This document shows positions 7,458 to 15,996 of a DNA stretch of 64,000 nucleotides, piece after piece (the first letter of the stretch is position 1; the number at the start of each line of letters is the position of its first letter). Both the position numbers and the translations under genes were made by a program. The notes under the pieces were generated by a model, which saw nothing but the letters and a program-made list of their open reading frames with translations, was not told the DNA's origin and did not search any database. The stretch lies in NCBI RefSeq assembly GCF_021864535.1, contig NZ_JAKJIC010000003.1, positions 186,001-250,000 of the forward strand. The letters run 5' to 3'. The DNA comes from Oryzibacter oryziterrae. GTDB lineage: Bacteria > Pseudomonadota > Alphaproteobacteria > Rhizobiales > Pleomorphomonadaceae.

Positions 7458-8600
7458 ATGAGCGCTTTCTCCCGCTTTGCCGACAGTCTCGGCCGCATCT
7501 GGGCGATGATGATCAAGGAGACCATCCAGCTGACGCGGGATCGGGTGACGCTGGCGACCATGATCTCCATTCCGGTGATGCAGCTGATCCTGTTCGGCTT
7601 TGCCATCAACACCACGCCGCATCACATGCCCGTCGGCGTGCTGATGCAGGAAGAGAGCGATGTGGGGCGGTCGATCCTGGCCGGGCTGCAGAATACCGAT
7701 TTCTATGATTTCAAGCTGGTGACCCGATCGGAAGCCGAGTTCGATGCGGCGATGCGGGCGGGCGACATCCTGTTCGGGGTGGAGATTCCCGCCGGCTTCG
7801 AGCGGGCGCTGAGGCGCGGCGAGCGGCCGGCGCTGCTGGTGGCGGCGGATGCCACCGATCCCGTGGCGACCGGCACGGCGCTCGGGGCGCTCGACAACGT
7901 GGTGAAGCTGGCGCTCGTGCGGGACCGGTTCACCGGGGCGGAGACGGCAACGGCGCCCGCCTTCGAGATCCGCCAGCATCGCCGCTACAATCCGGCGGGA
8001 TCAAGCCAGCTCAACATCGTGCCGGGGCTGCTCGGCACCATCCTGACCATGACGCTGCTGATCTTCACCGCGTTGTCGGTGACGCGCGAGATCGAGCGCG
8101 GCACCATGGAGAACCTGCTGGCCATGCCGATCCGGCCGACCGAGATCATGCTAGGCAAGATCGCGCCTTACGTGGTGGCCGGCTTCTTCCAGGCGGCGCT
8201 GATCCTGATCGCCGGGCTGGTGGTGTTCCGCGTGCCGGTGGTGGGCAGCTTCGGCTTGCTGACCTTCCTGACCACGCTGTTCATCGTCACCAATCTTTCG
8301 ATCGGCTATACCTTTTCGACGCTGGCGCGCAACCAGCTGCAGGCGGTGCAGATGGCGATGATGTTCTTCCTGCCGTCGATCCTGCTGTCGGGCTTCATGT
8401 TTCCCTTTTCCGGCATGCCCTATTGGGCGCAGTGGGTGGGCGAGATCCTGCCGCTGACCCATTATGTGCGCATCGTCCGCGCCATCATGCTGAAAGGCGC
8501 CGACCTCACCGATCTAGCCCGCGAGGGTCTGGCCCTGACCGCGCTGATGCTGGCGGCGATGACGGTGGCGGTGAAGCGCTTCCGCGTCACACTGGACTGA
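7458..8600 (+). CDS. ABC-2 type exporter permease (YbhS/YhhJ-like)
   Basis: Membrane subunit of 380 residues. It has one N-terminal TM segment (MISIPVMQLILFGFAINT), a large periplasmic domain (about residues 55-180) and then five hydrophobic segments. The DPFxxT-like core of the ABC-2 family appears as LTMTLLIFTALSVTREIERGTMENLLAMPIRPTEIMLGKIAPY. It must pair with the ATPase ending at 6646 and the HlyD protein before it; no second permease gene follows, so the membrane part is probably a homodimer. Start ATG at 7458 follows GGAGGGCGGGGCC. Whether the repeat DNA upstream affects expression relative to the ATPase is unknown. Confidence 0.9.
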   Translation: MSAFSRFADSLGRIWAMMIKETIQLTRDRVTLATMISIPVMQLILFGFAINTTPHHMPVGVLMQEESDVGRSILAGLQNTDFYDFKLVTRSEAEFDAAMRAGDILFGVEIPAGFERALRRGERPALLVAADATDPVATGTALGALDNVVKLALVRDRFTGAETATAPAFEIRQHRRYNPAGSSQLNIVPGLLGTILTMTLLIFTALSVTREIERGTMENLLAMPIRPTEIMLGKIAPYVVAGFFQAALILIAGLVVFRVPVVGSFGLLTFLTTLFIVTNLSIGYTFSTLARNQLQAVQMAMMFFLPSILLSGFMFPFSGMPYWAQWVGEILPLTHYVRIVRAIMLKGADLTDLAREGLALTALMLAAMTVAVKRFRVTLD

Positions 8601-8651
8601 AATCCGCCGGGGCGGCCAACTGCTGGCGTCGGCTGCGCCAGCTTGTTGTCT

Positions 8652-8699
8652 TGCATCAATTTTTCCAAACAAAGCCGGAGGCTTGTTTGGATTGATGCA
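8652..8699. repeat. Long inverted repeat (hairpin)
   Basis: Arms TGCATCAA plus TCCAAACAA pair with TTGTTTGGA plus TTGATGCA around the loop AGCCGGAGGC. The left arm has a few extra T residues that would bulge. No U-run follows on the plus strand, so this is not an ordinary intrinsic terminator even though it lies just after the ABC permease stop. Confidence 0.7.
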
Positions 8700-8824
8700 T
8701 GGTGCTCACGGGCCTGCAAGCCCGCTGCGCTCCGGTTCTCGCCGCCACCAGCATTTGACTCACCCCGACGAATTTCAGGGTGCGAACTGGAGGAGGGGGA
8801 GGGGAGAGGCGGAGGCGGGCGGAG

Positions 8825-8869
8825 GGCCGGTGACTGGATCAACCGAAGGGCGTTCCTGTCACCCTTTGT
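8825..8869 (-). repeat. REP-like palindrome, inverted copy
   Basis: Reverse complement of the family seen at 8905 and 9607: it keeps GGTGACAGGAACGCC and ATCCAGTCACCGGCC but has a shortened centre. Confidence 0.65.
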
Positions 8870-8904
8870 ACTGGTGGAGAAGCAGGGTCTCGGACGGGGC
8901 GTGG

Positions 8905-8956
8905 TGCAAAAGGTGACAGGAAGCGCCGGCGGTGCCGGCTCTATCCAGTCGTCGGC
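8905..8956 (+). repeat. REP-like palindrome, direct copy 1
   Basis: About 52 bp that differ from 9607-9658 at only about five positions. Internally palindromic: GGTGACaGGA at one end pairs with TCCaGTCACC-like sequence at the other, and GCCGGC is repeated around a short centre. Confidence 0.75.
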
Positions 8957-9105
8957 AACTAGCGGGCGCTGTTTCGTCTGTTACCTTGCCAAGTGAGGAT
9001 ACGCGATGACGAAAAGTGTCCTGTAGTTGTATTATGGCGATCGCAGCCCCGTTGCGCGGGTAGTAGGCAAGGAAGGCAGCTGGCCGAGGCAAAGAGATTG
9101 GGCAC

Positions 9106-9597
9106 ATGGATAAAGATGAAGCCGACCTTATCAATGAAGTATCCACCCTTTACGAGGCGGGCCAGCCTACGGCGGCATTGGAACTTTTGACGGAGCACAT
9201 GGATCGGCGGAAGCCCGATTTGCTCCTGTGGATGGGACTTTTGACAGAGGTTGTCTTTGGGGCTGATCGATTGGCAGAGGTGGCAGAATATTATCGAGTT
9301 GCCTCTGATCTCGGGGACACGATTGCTTCCTATAATTTAGGCGTCACGTATCAACAAATGGGAATGATTGATAAAGCCGAAGCATCTTTTCTAAAAGCAA
9401 AGCAAGAAGGTCACATTTCTGCTGAGCTGAAATTGATCTTGATTATTCTGGACAGAGGTGGTCCCTCCTCTCAAGAGGCTATTGAAGCGGCAAATGAAAT
9501 AGATTTATCTGAAGATGACCGCATCTTTGACGAATATTTGATTGGGGAGATATTTGAGAAGTCGAACGGTCGAATCGACCTTAGGGCTGCGGCTTGA
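9106..9597 (+). CDS. TPR/Sel1-like repeat protein, function unknown
   Basis: 163 residues, acidic, helical, with no signal peptide or TM segment. Residues 60-100 ([47 protein letters not shown]) look like tandem TPR or Sel1-like helices, usually protein-protein adaptors. Codon and base use is distinctly less GC-rich than in its neighbours, with many A/T-ending codons (tta, aat, gaa, ata). It is flanked by near-identical REP-like palindromes at 8905 and 9607 and has no functional neighbours. Together these suggest a recently acquired gene. I do not recognise a specific family or partner; the ATG at 9106 lacks a strong ribosome-binding site. Confidence 0.72.
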   Translation: MDKDEADLINEVSTLYEAGQPTAALELLTEHMDRRKPDLLLWMGLLTEVVFGADRLAEVAEYYRVASDLGDTIASYNLGVTYQQMGMIDKAEASFLKAKQEGHISAELKLILIILDRGGPSSQEAIEAANEIDLSEDDRIFDEYLIGEIFEKSNGRIDLRAAA

Positions 9598-9606
9598 GGA
9601 CTTGGA

Positions 9607-9658
9607 TGCAAAAGGTGACAGGAAACGCCGGCTTTGCCGGCTCTATCCAGTCACCGGC
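9607..9658 (+). repeat. REP-like palindrome, direct copy 2
   Basis: Copy of 8905-8956, about 702 bp downstream and just after the stop of the TPR gene. Contains GGTGACAGGAAACGCCGGC and the matching right arm ATCCAGTCACC, with GCCGGC-TTT-GCCGGC-like symmetry in the centre. Confidence 0.75.
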
Positions 9659-9681
9659 CTTCGTTGCGCGGGCCCTTGCCG

Positions 9682-10236
9682 TCACCGGAACGGTTTGCTC
9701 AGGAATTTCGAGCCGGCGAGGCCGAAGCGCCAGGGGGTGGCGATGGCTTTGGTGATGCCGATGCGCGGGCCGGTGAGGATATCGGTGGGTGAGTCCGCGG
9801 GAAGCGTCAGGGTGAAGGGTGGGGCGGTCAGCGGCAGGGTGTCGTGGGCGCGGGTGAGGCCGAGGGCTTCGGTGAGCTTGCCGGGGCCGGAGCAGAGCTG
9901 GCGGGGATCGTTGGTGCGGCGGCGGGCGGACATGGCCTCGAGGCTGTGGGTGGGTTCGAGGGCGCGGATCAGTACGGCGGCGCCGTGGCCGTCCTCGCCA
10001 CTGACCACGTTGAAGCACCAGTGGATGCCGTAGGAGCGGTAGACATAGGCGTGAAGCGGTGGGCCGAACATGGCGCCGTTGCGCGGCGTGCGGCCGGTGA
10101 AGCTGTGCGAAGCGGGATCGTCGGCCTCATAGGCCTCCGTCTCGACGATGACGCCGCCGACACCGTCGAGCAGCAGCGTGGCGCCGAGGAGGCGCGGGGC
10201 GAGAAGCGGGGCTGGCAGGGCGGCGAGGGCGTGCAT
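9682..10236 (-). CDS. mpg: DNA-3-methyladenine glycosylase (AAG/MPG family)
   Basis: Base-excision repair enzyme that removes 3-methyladenine and other alkylated or deaminated purines. The 184 residues show family landmarks: [38 protein letters not shown] with the catalytic Glu in ETEAY and the intercalation-loop region, [23 protein letters not shown], and [13 protein letters not shown] towards the end. The N-terminus is somewhat short and there is no clear ribosome-binding site before the ATG at 10236, so a slightly earlier non-ATG start is possible. It stands alone, downstream of the di-haem peroxidase gene on the same strand, with a small CCTCGCC/GGGGAGAAGG palindrome between. Confidence 0.92.
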   Translation of the reverse strand: MHALAALPAPLLAPRLLGATLLLDGVGGVIVETEAYEADDPASHSFTGRTPRNGAMFGPPLHAYVYRSYGIHWCFNVVSGEDGHGAAVLIRALEPTHSLEAMSARRRTNDPRQLCSGPGKLTEALGLTRAHDTLPLTAPPFTLTLPADSPTDILTGPRIGITKAIATPWRFGLAGSKFLSKPFR

Positions 10237-10320
10237 GCGGCGGATATAGCCGGATGTCGCCGGTCTGTCATCGGCTGTCAGGAGGTCGGTCAGGCCGCTA
10301 TGGCATTTGATTTTACGTTC

Positions 10321-10362
10321 CGGAACCCTCGCCCCTTGAGGAGTCGCAAGGGGAGAAGGGCG
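10321..10362. repeat. Short palindrome related to repeats at 6691 and 7096
   Basis: CCTCGCCCCTTGAGGAG followed by CGCAAGGGGAGAAGG: same CC(C/T)TC...GGGGAGA architecture as the palindromes that open the two repeat units in the exporter operon. It lies between the peroxidase and glycosylase genes. Such CCTCTCCC/GGGAGAGG hairpins are common dispersed repeats in high-GC alphaproteobacteria. Confidence 0.5.
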
Positions 10363-10389
10363 CGCGGGCGCAAAAGCTCAAGAGCGATT

Positions 10390-11379
10390 TTACCGGAGCG
10401 CCGGGCAGGCCGCAGGCGGCAGGCTGAGGGCGGGGTTGGTGGTGAAGCTGACGTCGGTCAGCGTGCCGAGGAAGGCGGTGAGGGCGGTGATGTCGTCGGG
10501 GGTGAGGCTTGCGGCGGTCTCGGGCGGCAGCATGTGCAGGGCGAGGGCGGCAGGGATCGTGGTGGCGCGGCCGTCGTGCCAATAGGGGTCGGAAAGAGCG
10601 ACGTTGCGGAGCGAGGGTGTGCGGAAGACGTCGCGGTCTTCGGGTTTGCCGGTGACGTCGGCAAGGCCGCGGTCACCGTGATCGGTGCCGGGCGGCTCGA
10701 TCGCGTGGAAGGCGTCATCGGTGTAGAGCGGCGGGGTGTGGCAGGTGGCGCAATGGGCGGCGCCGAGGAAGAGCGCCTTGCCGGCTTCAGCGGCGGGAGA
10801 CAGGGCAAGCTCGCCGCGCGCGGCCTTGTCGTAGTCGCTGCTGTCGGAGACGAAGGTGCGCTCGAAGGCTTCGAGGGCGGCGAGCGCGGAAGTGAGATCG
10901 ATGGTGCCCCGGGTGTCCGGGAAGGCGGCCTTGAACAGGGCGGGGTAGCAGGGATTGCGGGACAGGCGGGCGAGGAGGTCGGCCTCGTGGCCCTTCATGC
11001 CCATCTCGACCGGGGCATCGCCGAAGATCGGCGTCAGCGCCTGCTCGGCAAGGCCGGACAGGCGGTTGTTGGCCCAGGTGAGATTGTGAAGCGCGCCGAC
11101 ATTGGCAAGGCCGGGGACGTTGCGCTTGGCGGGATCGTCGAGCGCGCCGAGGTGGTTGACGTTGCCGTCGGTGAAGCCGCGCTTCTGTTCGTGGCAGGTG
11201 GCGCAGGCCATGGTGCCGTTGATGGACAGGTCGGCGTCATAGAACAGGCGGCGACCGAGCTCGATCCGCGCCTCTGCGGCGTCAACCGCCGGCGCGGCGG
11301 GCGCGTCGGCGGCTTGTCCGGGGAGGGACGCAAACAGGGACAGGAAACCTGCTGCGAGGAGGGCGGATCGGCGAGCCAT
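10390..11379 (-). CDS. Di-haem cytochrome c peroxidase (MauG/MbnH-like)
   Basis: Exported 329-residue protein with a signal peptide ending near AGQAADA. Two haem c motifs CATCH are at residues 59-63 and 210-214. Other landmarks are the inter-haem segment RNVPGLANVGALHNLTWANN with a Trp at 102, and QALTPIFGDAPVEMGM. That last motif is closer to my recollection of the MauG/MbnH branch than of classical nitrogenase-era CcpA enzymes. CcpA enzymes reduce peroxide; MauG and MbnH oxidise a partner protein. The gene starts 10 bp after the stop of a small secreted protein, so the two are an operon and probably a functional pair. Which activity applies is not settled by sequence. Confidence 0.85.
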   Translation of the reverse strand: MARRSALLAAGFLSLFASLPGQAADAPAAPAVDAAEARIELGRRLFYDADLSINGTMACATCHEQKRGFTDGNVNHLGALDDPAKRNVPGLANVGALHNLTWANNRLSGLAEQALTPIFGDAPVEMGMKGHEADLLARLSRNPCYPALFKAAFPDTRGTIDLTSALAALEAFERTFVSDSSDYDKAARGELALSPAAEAGKALFLGAAHCATCHTPPLYTDDAFHAIEPPGTDHGDRGLADVTGKPEDRDVFRTPSLRNVALSDPYWHDGRATTIPAALALHMLPPETAASLTPDDITALTAFLGTLTDVSFTTNPALSLPPAACPALR

Positions 11380-11389
11380 GGCGGACGCC

Positions 11390-11929
11390 TCAGGGAACTT
11401 TGGTCACCAGCACGGTGACGGTGGGGGTGTCGCCAGCCCCGAGCTGGATCACGTGCGGGCCGGCCTTCAGCGGGAAATCGACGGTCTTGCGCATGCCCGA
11501 ACAGTCGGGGCCGGGCTTGTGGCCGATGGAATCGATGACGGCATCGCCTTCCAGCAGATCGATCCAGGAGCGGTTGGACAGGGCGATGCGATAGGTGCCG
11601 TCGGCAGGGATGGTGATCGAGAGCATGCCGCCGAAGCTGACCGAGCCGCCGGGTTTGGCGGGCTGGTGCACATAGGTGACCGACGGCGTCGGCGCCATGG
11701 TGGCGGTGACCGCAGTGCCAAGCTTGAGTTCCGCGACCGCGAGTGCGGCGGGGGCGCCAGCGGCGCCGATCGAGACGGGCGTCTGCCAGGAGGCAAGATC
11801 CGGCGGCAGGGCGACCGGGGTCGACGGACAGGCCGGTTGCGGGGCAGCCTCCTCGGCTGCCAGCGGCAGCGGGGAGACAAGAGAGACCATCAATCCAAGG
11901 GTAAACAGGGTGGCGACTGACCGGTTCAT
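11390..11929 (-). CDS. Small secreted protein of unknown function paired with di-haem peroxidase
   Basis: 179 residues with a clear signal peptide (MNRSVATLFTLGLMVSLVSPLPLAAEE). The mature part contains two cysteines, in QPACPST and GPDCSGMRK, suitable for one disulfide, two tryptophans (DLASWQTP, NRSWIDLL), and beta-rich sequence SVSFGGMLSITIPADGTYRIAL. I do not recognise an enzyme domain; some databases label similar proteins homogentisate dioxygenase, which the sequence does not support. The ATG at 11929 with GGAG upstream is preferred because longer versions lack a signal peptide. The peroxidase gene follows after 10 bp. A dyad at 11948-11965 lies in the promoter region. Confidence 0.7.
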   Translation of the reverse strand: MNRSVATLFTLGLMVSLVSPLPLAAEEAAPQPACPSTPVALPPDLASWQTPVSIGAAGAPAALAVAELKLGTAVTATMAPTPSVTYVHQPAKPGGSVSFGGMLSITIPADGTYRIALSNRSWIDLLEGDAVIDSIGHKPGPDCSGMRKTVDFPLKAGPHVIQLGAGDTPTVTVLVTKVP

Positions 11930-11947
11930 CGGGCACTCCATCTTCGC

Positions 11948-11965
11948 TATATACTGCACTATATA
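11948..11965. promoter_or_regulatory. Dyad-symmetric candidate operator
   Basis: TATATACTGCACTATATA: TATATA arms around a TGCA centre, 18 bp, about 19-36 bp upstream of the secreted-protein ATG on the minus strand and in the divergent gap with glutathione peroxidase. The position overlaps where a -10 region would be, so it could be a repressor site or simply an AT-rich promoter core. Confidence 0.4.
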
Positions 11966-12105
11966 ACGTTTGATGGATCTTAGCGACACTACGGATGTCG
12001 CAGTATCGCTGGGGACAGAACGTTTCAGACACCAAATCGTGCGTTGGCCGGAGGGGAGGGCTGGGCTACCAATAGGCGAGCCCGATGACCGAGAGGATGC
12101 CCTCA

Positions 12106-12597
12106 ATGGTGCGGATCGACGATTTCGAAGCGGAGAGCCTCAATGGAACGCCTGTAGACCTCGGGACTTTCCGGGGGCAGGTGGTGCTGGTGGTCAATAC
12201 GGCGAGCGGCTGCGGTTTCACGCCGCAATTTGCCGGGCTGGAAGCGCTCTATTCAAAATACAAGGACCAGGGATTTGTGATCCTGGGCTTCCCCTGCAAC
12301 CAGTTCGGCGGCCAGGAGCCGGGCAGCGCCGAGGACATCGCCACCTTCTGCAAGACGATGTTTGACGTGAGCTTTCCGATGTTCGCCAAGGTGGAGGTCA
12401 ACGGCCCGCTGGCCCATCCGCTGTTCACCTGGCTGACCTCACGCCTGCCCGGCTGGTTCGGGCGCAAGGTGAAATGGAACTTCACCAAGTTCCTGATCGG
12501 GCGGGACGGCGTGCCGATCCGGCGGTTCGCGCCGGGCACACGGCCGGTGGCGATCGAAGCGCATGTGGTGAAAGCGCTGGCAGCTCACGCACCGTAG
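12106..12597 (+). CDS. Glutathione peroxidase family protein
   Basis: Thiol peroxidase of 163 residues. The cysteine form of the active site is in NTASGCGFTPQFAGLE, where vertebrate enzymes have selenocysteine. The other family motifs follow: GFPCNQFGGQEPG with the second Cys and the conserved Gln, and KWNFTKFLIGRDG with the conserved Trp and Asn. It reduces hydrogen or lipid peroxides in the cytoplasm, more often with thioredoxin than glutathione in bacterial members. The ATG at 12106 has GAGAGG nine bases upstream; ATGs at 12085 and 12097 are possible. It is divergent from the peroxidase pair, so both sides of this gap encode peroxide-type enzymes. Confidence 0.93.
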   Translation: MVRIDDFEAESLNGTPVDLGTFRGQVVLVVNTASGCGFTPQFAGLEALYSKYKDQGFVILGFPCNQFGGQEPGSAEDIATFCKTMFDVSFPMFAKVEVNGPLAHPLFTWLTSRLPGWFGRKVKWNFTKFLIGRDGVPIRRFAPGTRPVAIEAHVVKALAAHAP

Positions 12598-12618
12598 CAG
12601 CATTGACCAGAGCGCTTT

Positions 12619-12644
12619 CCGATCAGGTGGACTCACCTGATCGG
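12619..12644. repeat. Perfect hairpin between convergent genes
   Basis: CCGATCAGGTG-GACT-CACCTGATCGG: an 11-bp perfect stem between the glutathione peroxidase and dppF stops. There is no U-run on either strand, so factor-independent termination is weakly supported. A CCGATCAGGTG-type palindrome of this kind is a common dispersed repeat in Hyphomicrobiales. Confidence 0.6.
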
Positions 12645-12703
12645 CAGGAAATCGCTCCAGATTCAATAGTTTGAGCCGCTGCAGCGGTGCTCTTCCAGGA
12701 CAA

Positions 12704-13689
12704 TCAGATCCGCTCTTCCTCGACGCCATGGCAGGCGAGCGTGACGTTGCCGGCGCGCGTCTTCAGCTGTGGCATTTCCACGTCGCAGCGGTTGAAGACG
12801 AAGGGGCAGCGCGGATGGAAGGCGCAGCCGGACGGCGGGCGCAGCGGCGAGGGCAGTTCGCCGGTGAGGCGGATGCGCTCGGAACGCTTGTCGGGATCGG
12901 TGGTGGGCGTCGCCGACAGGAGCGCGCGCGTATAGGGATGGCGCGGGTTGGCGAACAGATCGGCGGCGGGGCCGAATTCCACGGGACGGCCGAGATACAT
13001 CACCATGACGTCGTCGGCGATGTGGCGCACGACGGAAAGATCATGGGAGATGAACAGATAGGCGAGGCCGAACTCCTTCTGCAGATCGGACAGCAGGTTG
13101 AGCACCTGCGCCTGGATCGACACGTCGAGCGCGGAGACGGGCTCGTCCAGCACCAGGATCTTCGGATTGAGCATCAGCGCGCGGGCGATGGCGATGCGCT
13201 GGCGCTGACCGCCGGAGAACATGTGCGGGTAGCGGTCGTAATGCTCGGGGCGCAGACCCACCTTGGTCATCATGGCGCGGGCCTTCTCCTGGCGCTGGGC
13301 GGCGCTGTCGGAGGTGTTGAGGCGCAGCGGTTCCTCCAGGATGGTGCCGACCTTCTGGCGCGGATTGAGCGAGCCATAGGGATCCTGGAAGATGATCTGC
13401 ACCTTGCGGCGCAGTTCCTTGTCCACATGGGTGGTGAAGGGCACGAGCTTGCCGTCGATCCGCAGTTCGCCGGCGGTGGGCGCCTCGATCATGGTGACGA
13501 GGCGGGCCAGCGTGGACTTGCCGCAGCCGCTTTCGCCGACGACGGCGAGCGTCTTGCCGGCTTCTAGGCTGAAGGTGGCGTCGGCGAGCGCACGCACGGT
13601 GGCGGGCTCGGCGAAGGTGCCGCGCTTGAGCACATAGTGGCGGGCGAGGTTGCGCCCCTCAAGGACGATTTCAGGGGAGACGGGCGCGT

Positions 13690-13693
<4 letters not shown>
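12704..13693 (-). CDS. dppF: Dipeptide ABC transporter ATP-binding protein DppF
   Basis: ATPase of 329 residues that energises peptide import. Walker A GESGCGKST, signature FSGGQRQRIAIARAL, Walker B ILVLDEPVSALDVS and the H-loop ISHDLSVV are all present. The C-terminal oligopeptide-transporter domain contains a cysteine-rich iron-sulfur-like motif (CAFHPRCPFVFNRCDVEMP). The start overlaps the end of dppD by 4 bp. It is the last gene of the dpp cluster, and it ends opposite glutathione peroxidase. The Dpp and Opp ATPases cannot be separated by sequence alone; the assignment rests on the whole cluster. Confidence 0.92.
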
Positions 13694-14706
<1,013 letters not shown>

Positions 14707-14841
14707 CGGGCTGAAGCTCCGGTATAAAATTGCCACGCGTCATTTGATGCCTTCCGCTATCGGTCAGCAAGGACTTCCACATGATCAAGGTCTCGTCTCC
14801 ACGACCGGGCACACCTGTTCCGAACACACCACCGGTGCCAC

Positions 14842-15420
14842 CTAAGCCCATTGCCGGGCCAACAGGTCCGCGTCCGAGCTACTAGGATTGGGATTGCGTT
14901 CGAGAGCCACCAGGGCATCCCGGGCGAAAGTGTTCGCCTGTTCGACCAGGCGGATGTAGTCAGCGTACATTGCCGATTTGCGAGCAACATCAAGGGTCTT
15001 GAAGGTGTCGTCGCGCAAGTCTTCGACAAATGCGGATATGGCGCCAATCTGCTTGTAGTAGAGTATGACCGGGTCGATCGCTTGTACAGGCAGGACGTGA
15101 ATGTCCTTCACGATGTTCTGGAACACGACCTGATCCGACATGCGCGGCACGAAAGGCGTGAAGGCACCGTCGTCAGCCATGCGTCGGAGCGTGTCGGCCT
15201 TGAGTTCGGCCAGCTGTTCGGGCGCCGTGCCGATGTAGTTGAGGTGCGCGCGAATCTCTGCCGCCAGAGCAACCTGAAGATCCTCCATGCGTTCGGCACG
15301 ACGGCGGCTCTCTGCGCGCCGATCTCGCCGCTCGCCAGCGCTCCAGCTGATGATCTGAACAAGTCCTGAGATGAGGGCCGCGATGACAGCCGGCCCGAGC
15401 CATGCCGTCAGGTTCTGCAT
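14842..15420 (-). CDS. Hypothetical protein with one N-terminal membrane anchor
   Basis: 192 residues. An N-terminal hydrophobic segment (WLGPAVIAALISGLVQIISW, residues 7-26) is followed by a strongly basic stretch (ERRDRRAESRRRAERME), so the N-terminus should be outside and the rest in the cytoplasm. The remainder is predicted helical, with no motif I recognise. It is encoded between the permease and ATPase genes of the dpp cluster, on the same strand, but nothing ties it to peptide transport. Codon use is a little less GC-biased than in the dpp genes. Homology to small phage-type membrane proteins of similar layout is possible but not shown. Confidence 0.6.
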   Translation of the reverse strand: MQNLTAWLGPAVIAALISGLVQIISWSAGERRDRRAESRRRAERMEDLQVALAAEIRAHLNYIGTAPEQLAELKADTLRRMADDGAFTPFVPRMSDQVVFQNIVKDIHVLPVQAIDPVILYYKQIGAISAFVEDLRDDTFKTLDVARKSAMYADYIRLVEQANTFARDALVALERNPNPSSSDADLLARQWA

Positions 15421-15458
15421 TCACGGCCCCCCGATGTGACGCGCTGCCTCACCATGGC

Positions 15459-15995
15459 TCAAATGTCCCTCGAGTTGTCGTCGGCCGTGTCGGGCGGGGG
15501 GCCGCCGTAGACGTTTTCGTCGAGGAACTGGTAGAAGTCTCCGAGGATGTCGCCCCACCATTGCAGATTGTCGGCGAAGGTATCGCGCGTCATGCCGCCA
15601 ACGGTGGCGAGGGCGAAATCGAAGCCGATGCTGTCCTCGTCCTTGTTGAGGAAGGCGCGGCCCATCACGTGGTCGCGGTTCCAGTCGTTGACGGCGGGCA
15701 GGTGGTCGGTCTTGGTGTCGACGTCCCACCAGGCGAGAAAGAGGATGTGCAGGCAGTCTTTCTTGTGGGTGCAGCCCTGGAAGATCATCGTGTAGTTGGC
15801 GCGGGCAATGCGGCCCTGGATGATGGGCTCGCCATTGTCGTTCTGGTCAAGCTCTGCCTTGTAGCCGAGGTCCTGCATGGCAAGGGCCACCGACTTCGGG
15901 CTCTGGGCGTCGAAGGTCGGCACCTTGTCGTCGGCGAGGGCGGTGCCGACCAACATCAGGCTCAAGCTCAGAAAAAGCGACAGCAGACGCGCCAT
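15459..15995 (-). CDS. Secreted YbjN-domain-like protein
   Basis: 178 residues with a signal peptide (MARLLSLFLSLSLMLVGTALA). The mature part has the layout of the YbjN family: a helix with SVALAMQDLGYKAEL, a strand-rich centre with IIQGRIARANYTMIFQGC and paired cysteines in CTHKKDCLHI, then the VNDWNRDHVMGRAFLNKDED segment and a C-terminal helix rich in Trp and Phe. YbjN proteins lack a settled biochemical role; some act as stress-linked chaperone-like proteins. The gene begins immediately after dppC (1-bp gap), so it is probably transcribed with the permeases. Confidence 0.72.
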   Translation of the reverse strand: MARLLSLFLSLSLMLVGTALADDKVPTFDAQSPKSVALAMQDLGYKAELDQNDNGEPIIQGRIARANYTMIFQGCTHKKDCLHILFLAWWDVDTKTDHLPAVNDWNRDHVMGRAFLNKDEDSIGFDFALATVGGMTRDTFADNLQWWGDILGDFYQFLDENVYGGPPPDTADDNSRDI

Positions 15996-15996
15996 G

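Larger units (their letters stand above)
8601..9105. other. Intergenic region rich in palindromes
   Basis: 505 bp without a convincing gene. It holds a long inverted repeat (8652-8699), a REP-like palindrome in one orientation (8825-8869) and a second in the other orientation (8905-8956). The sequence then becomes noticeably less GC-rich towards the TPR gene at 9106. Confidence 0.75.

Noticed and set aside
6571-7461. A 296-residue plus-strand open frame between the exporter ATPase and permease
   Set aside because: It runs through both repeat units, so its product repeats itself, and it overlaps the end of the ATPase gene. Composition is rich in Trp, Arg and Gly with no domain.
12619-12644. 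Hairpin as terminator for glutathione peroxidase and dppF
   Set aside because: The stem is perfect but no U-run follows on either strand, and similar GATCAGGTG palindromes are dispersed repeats, so it is listed as a repeat.
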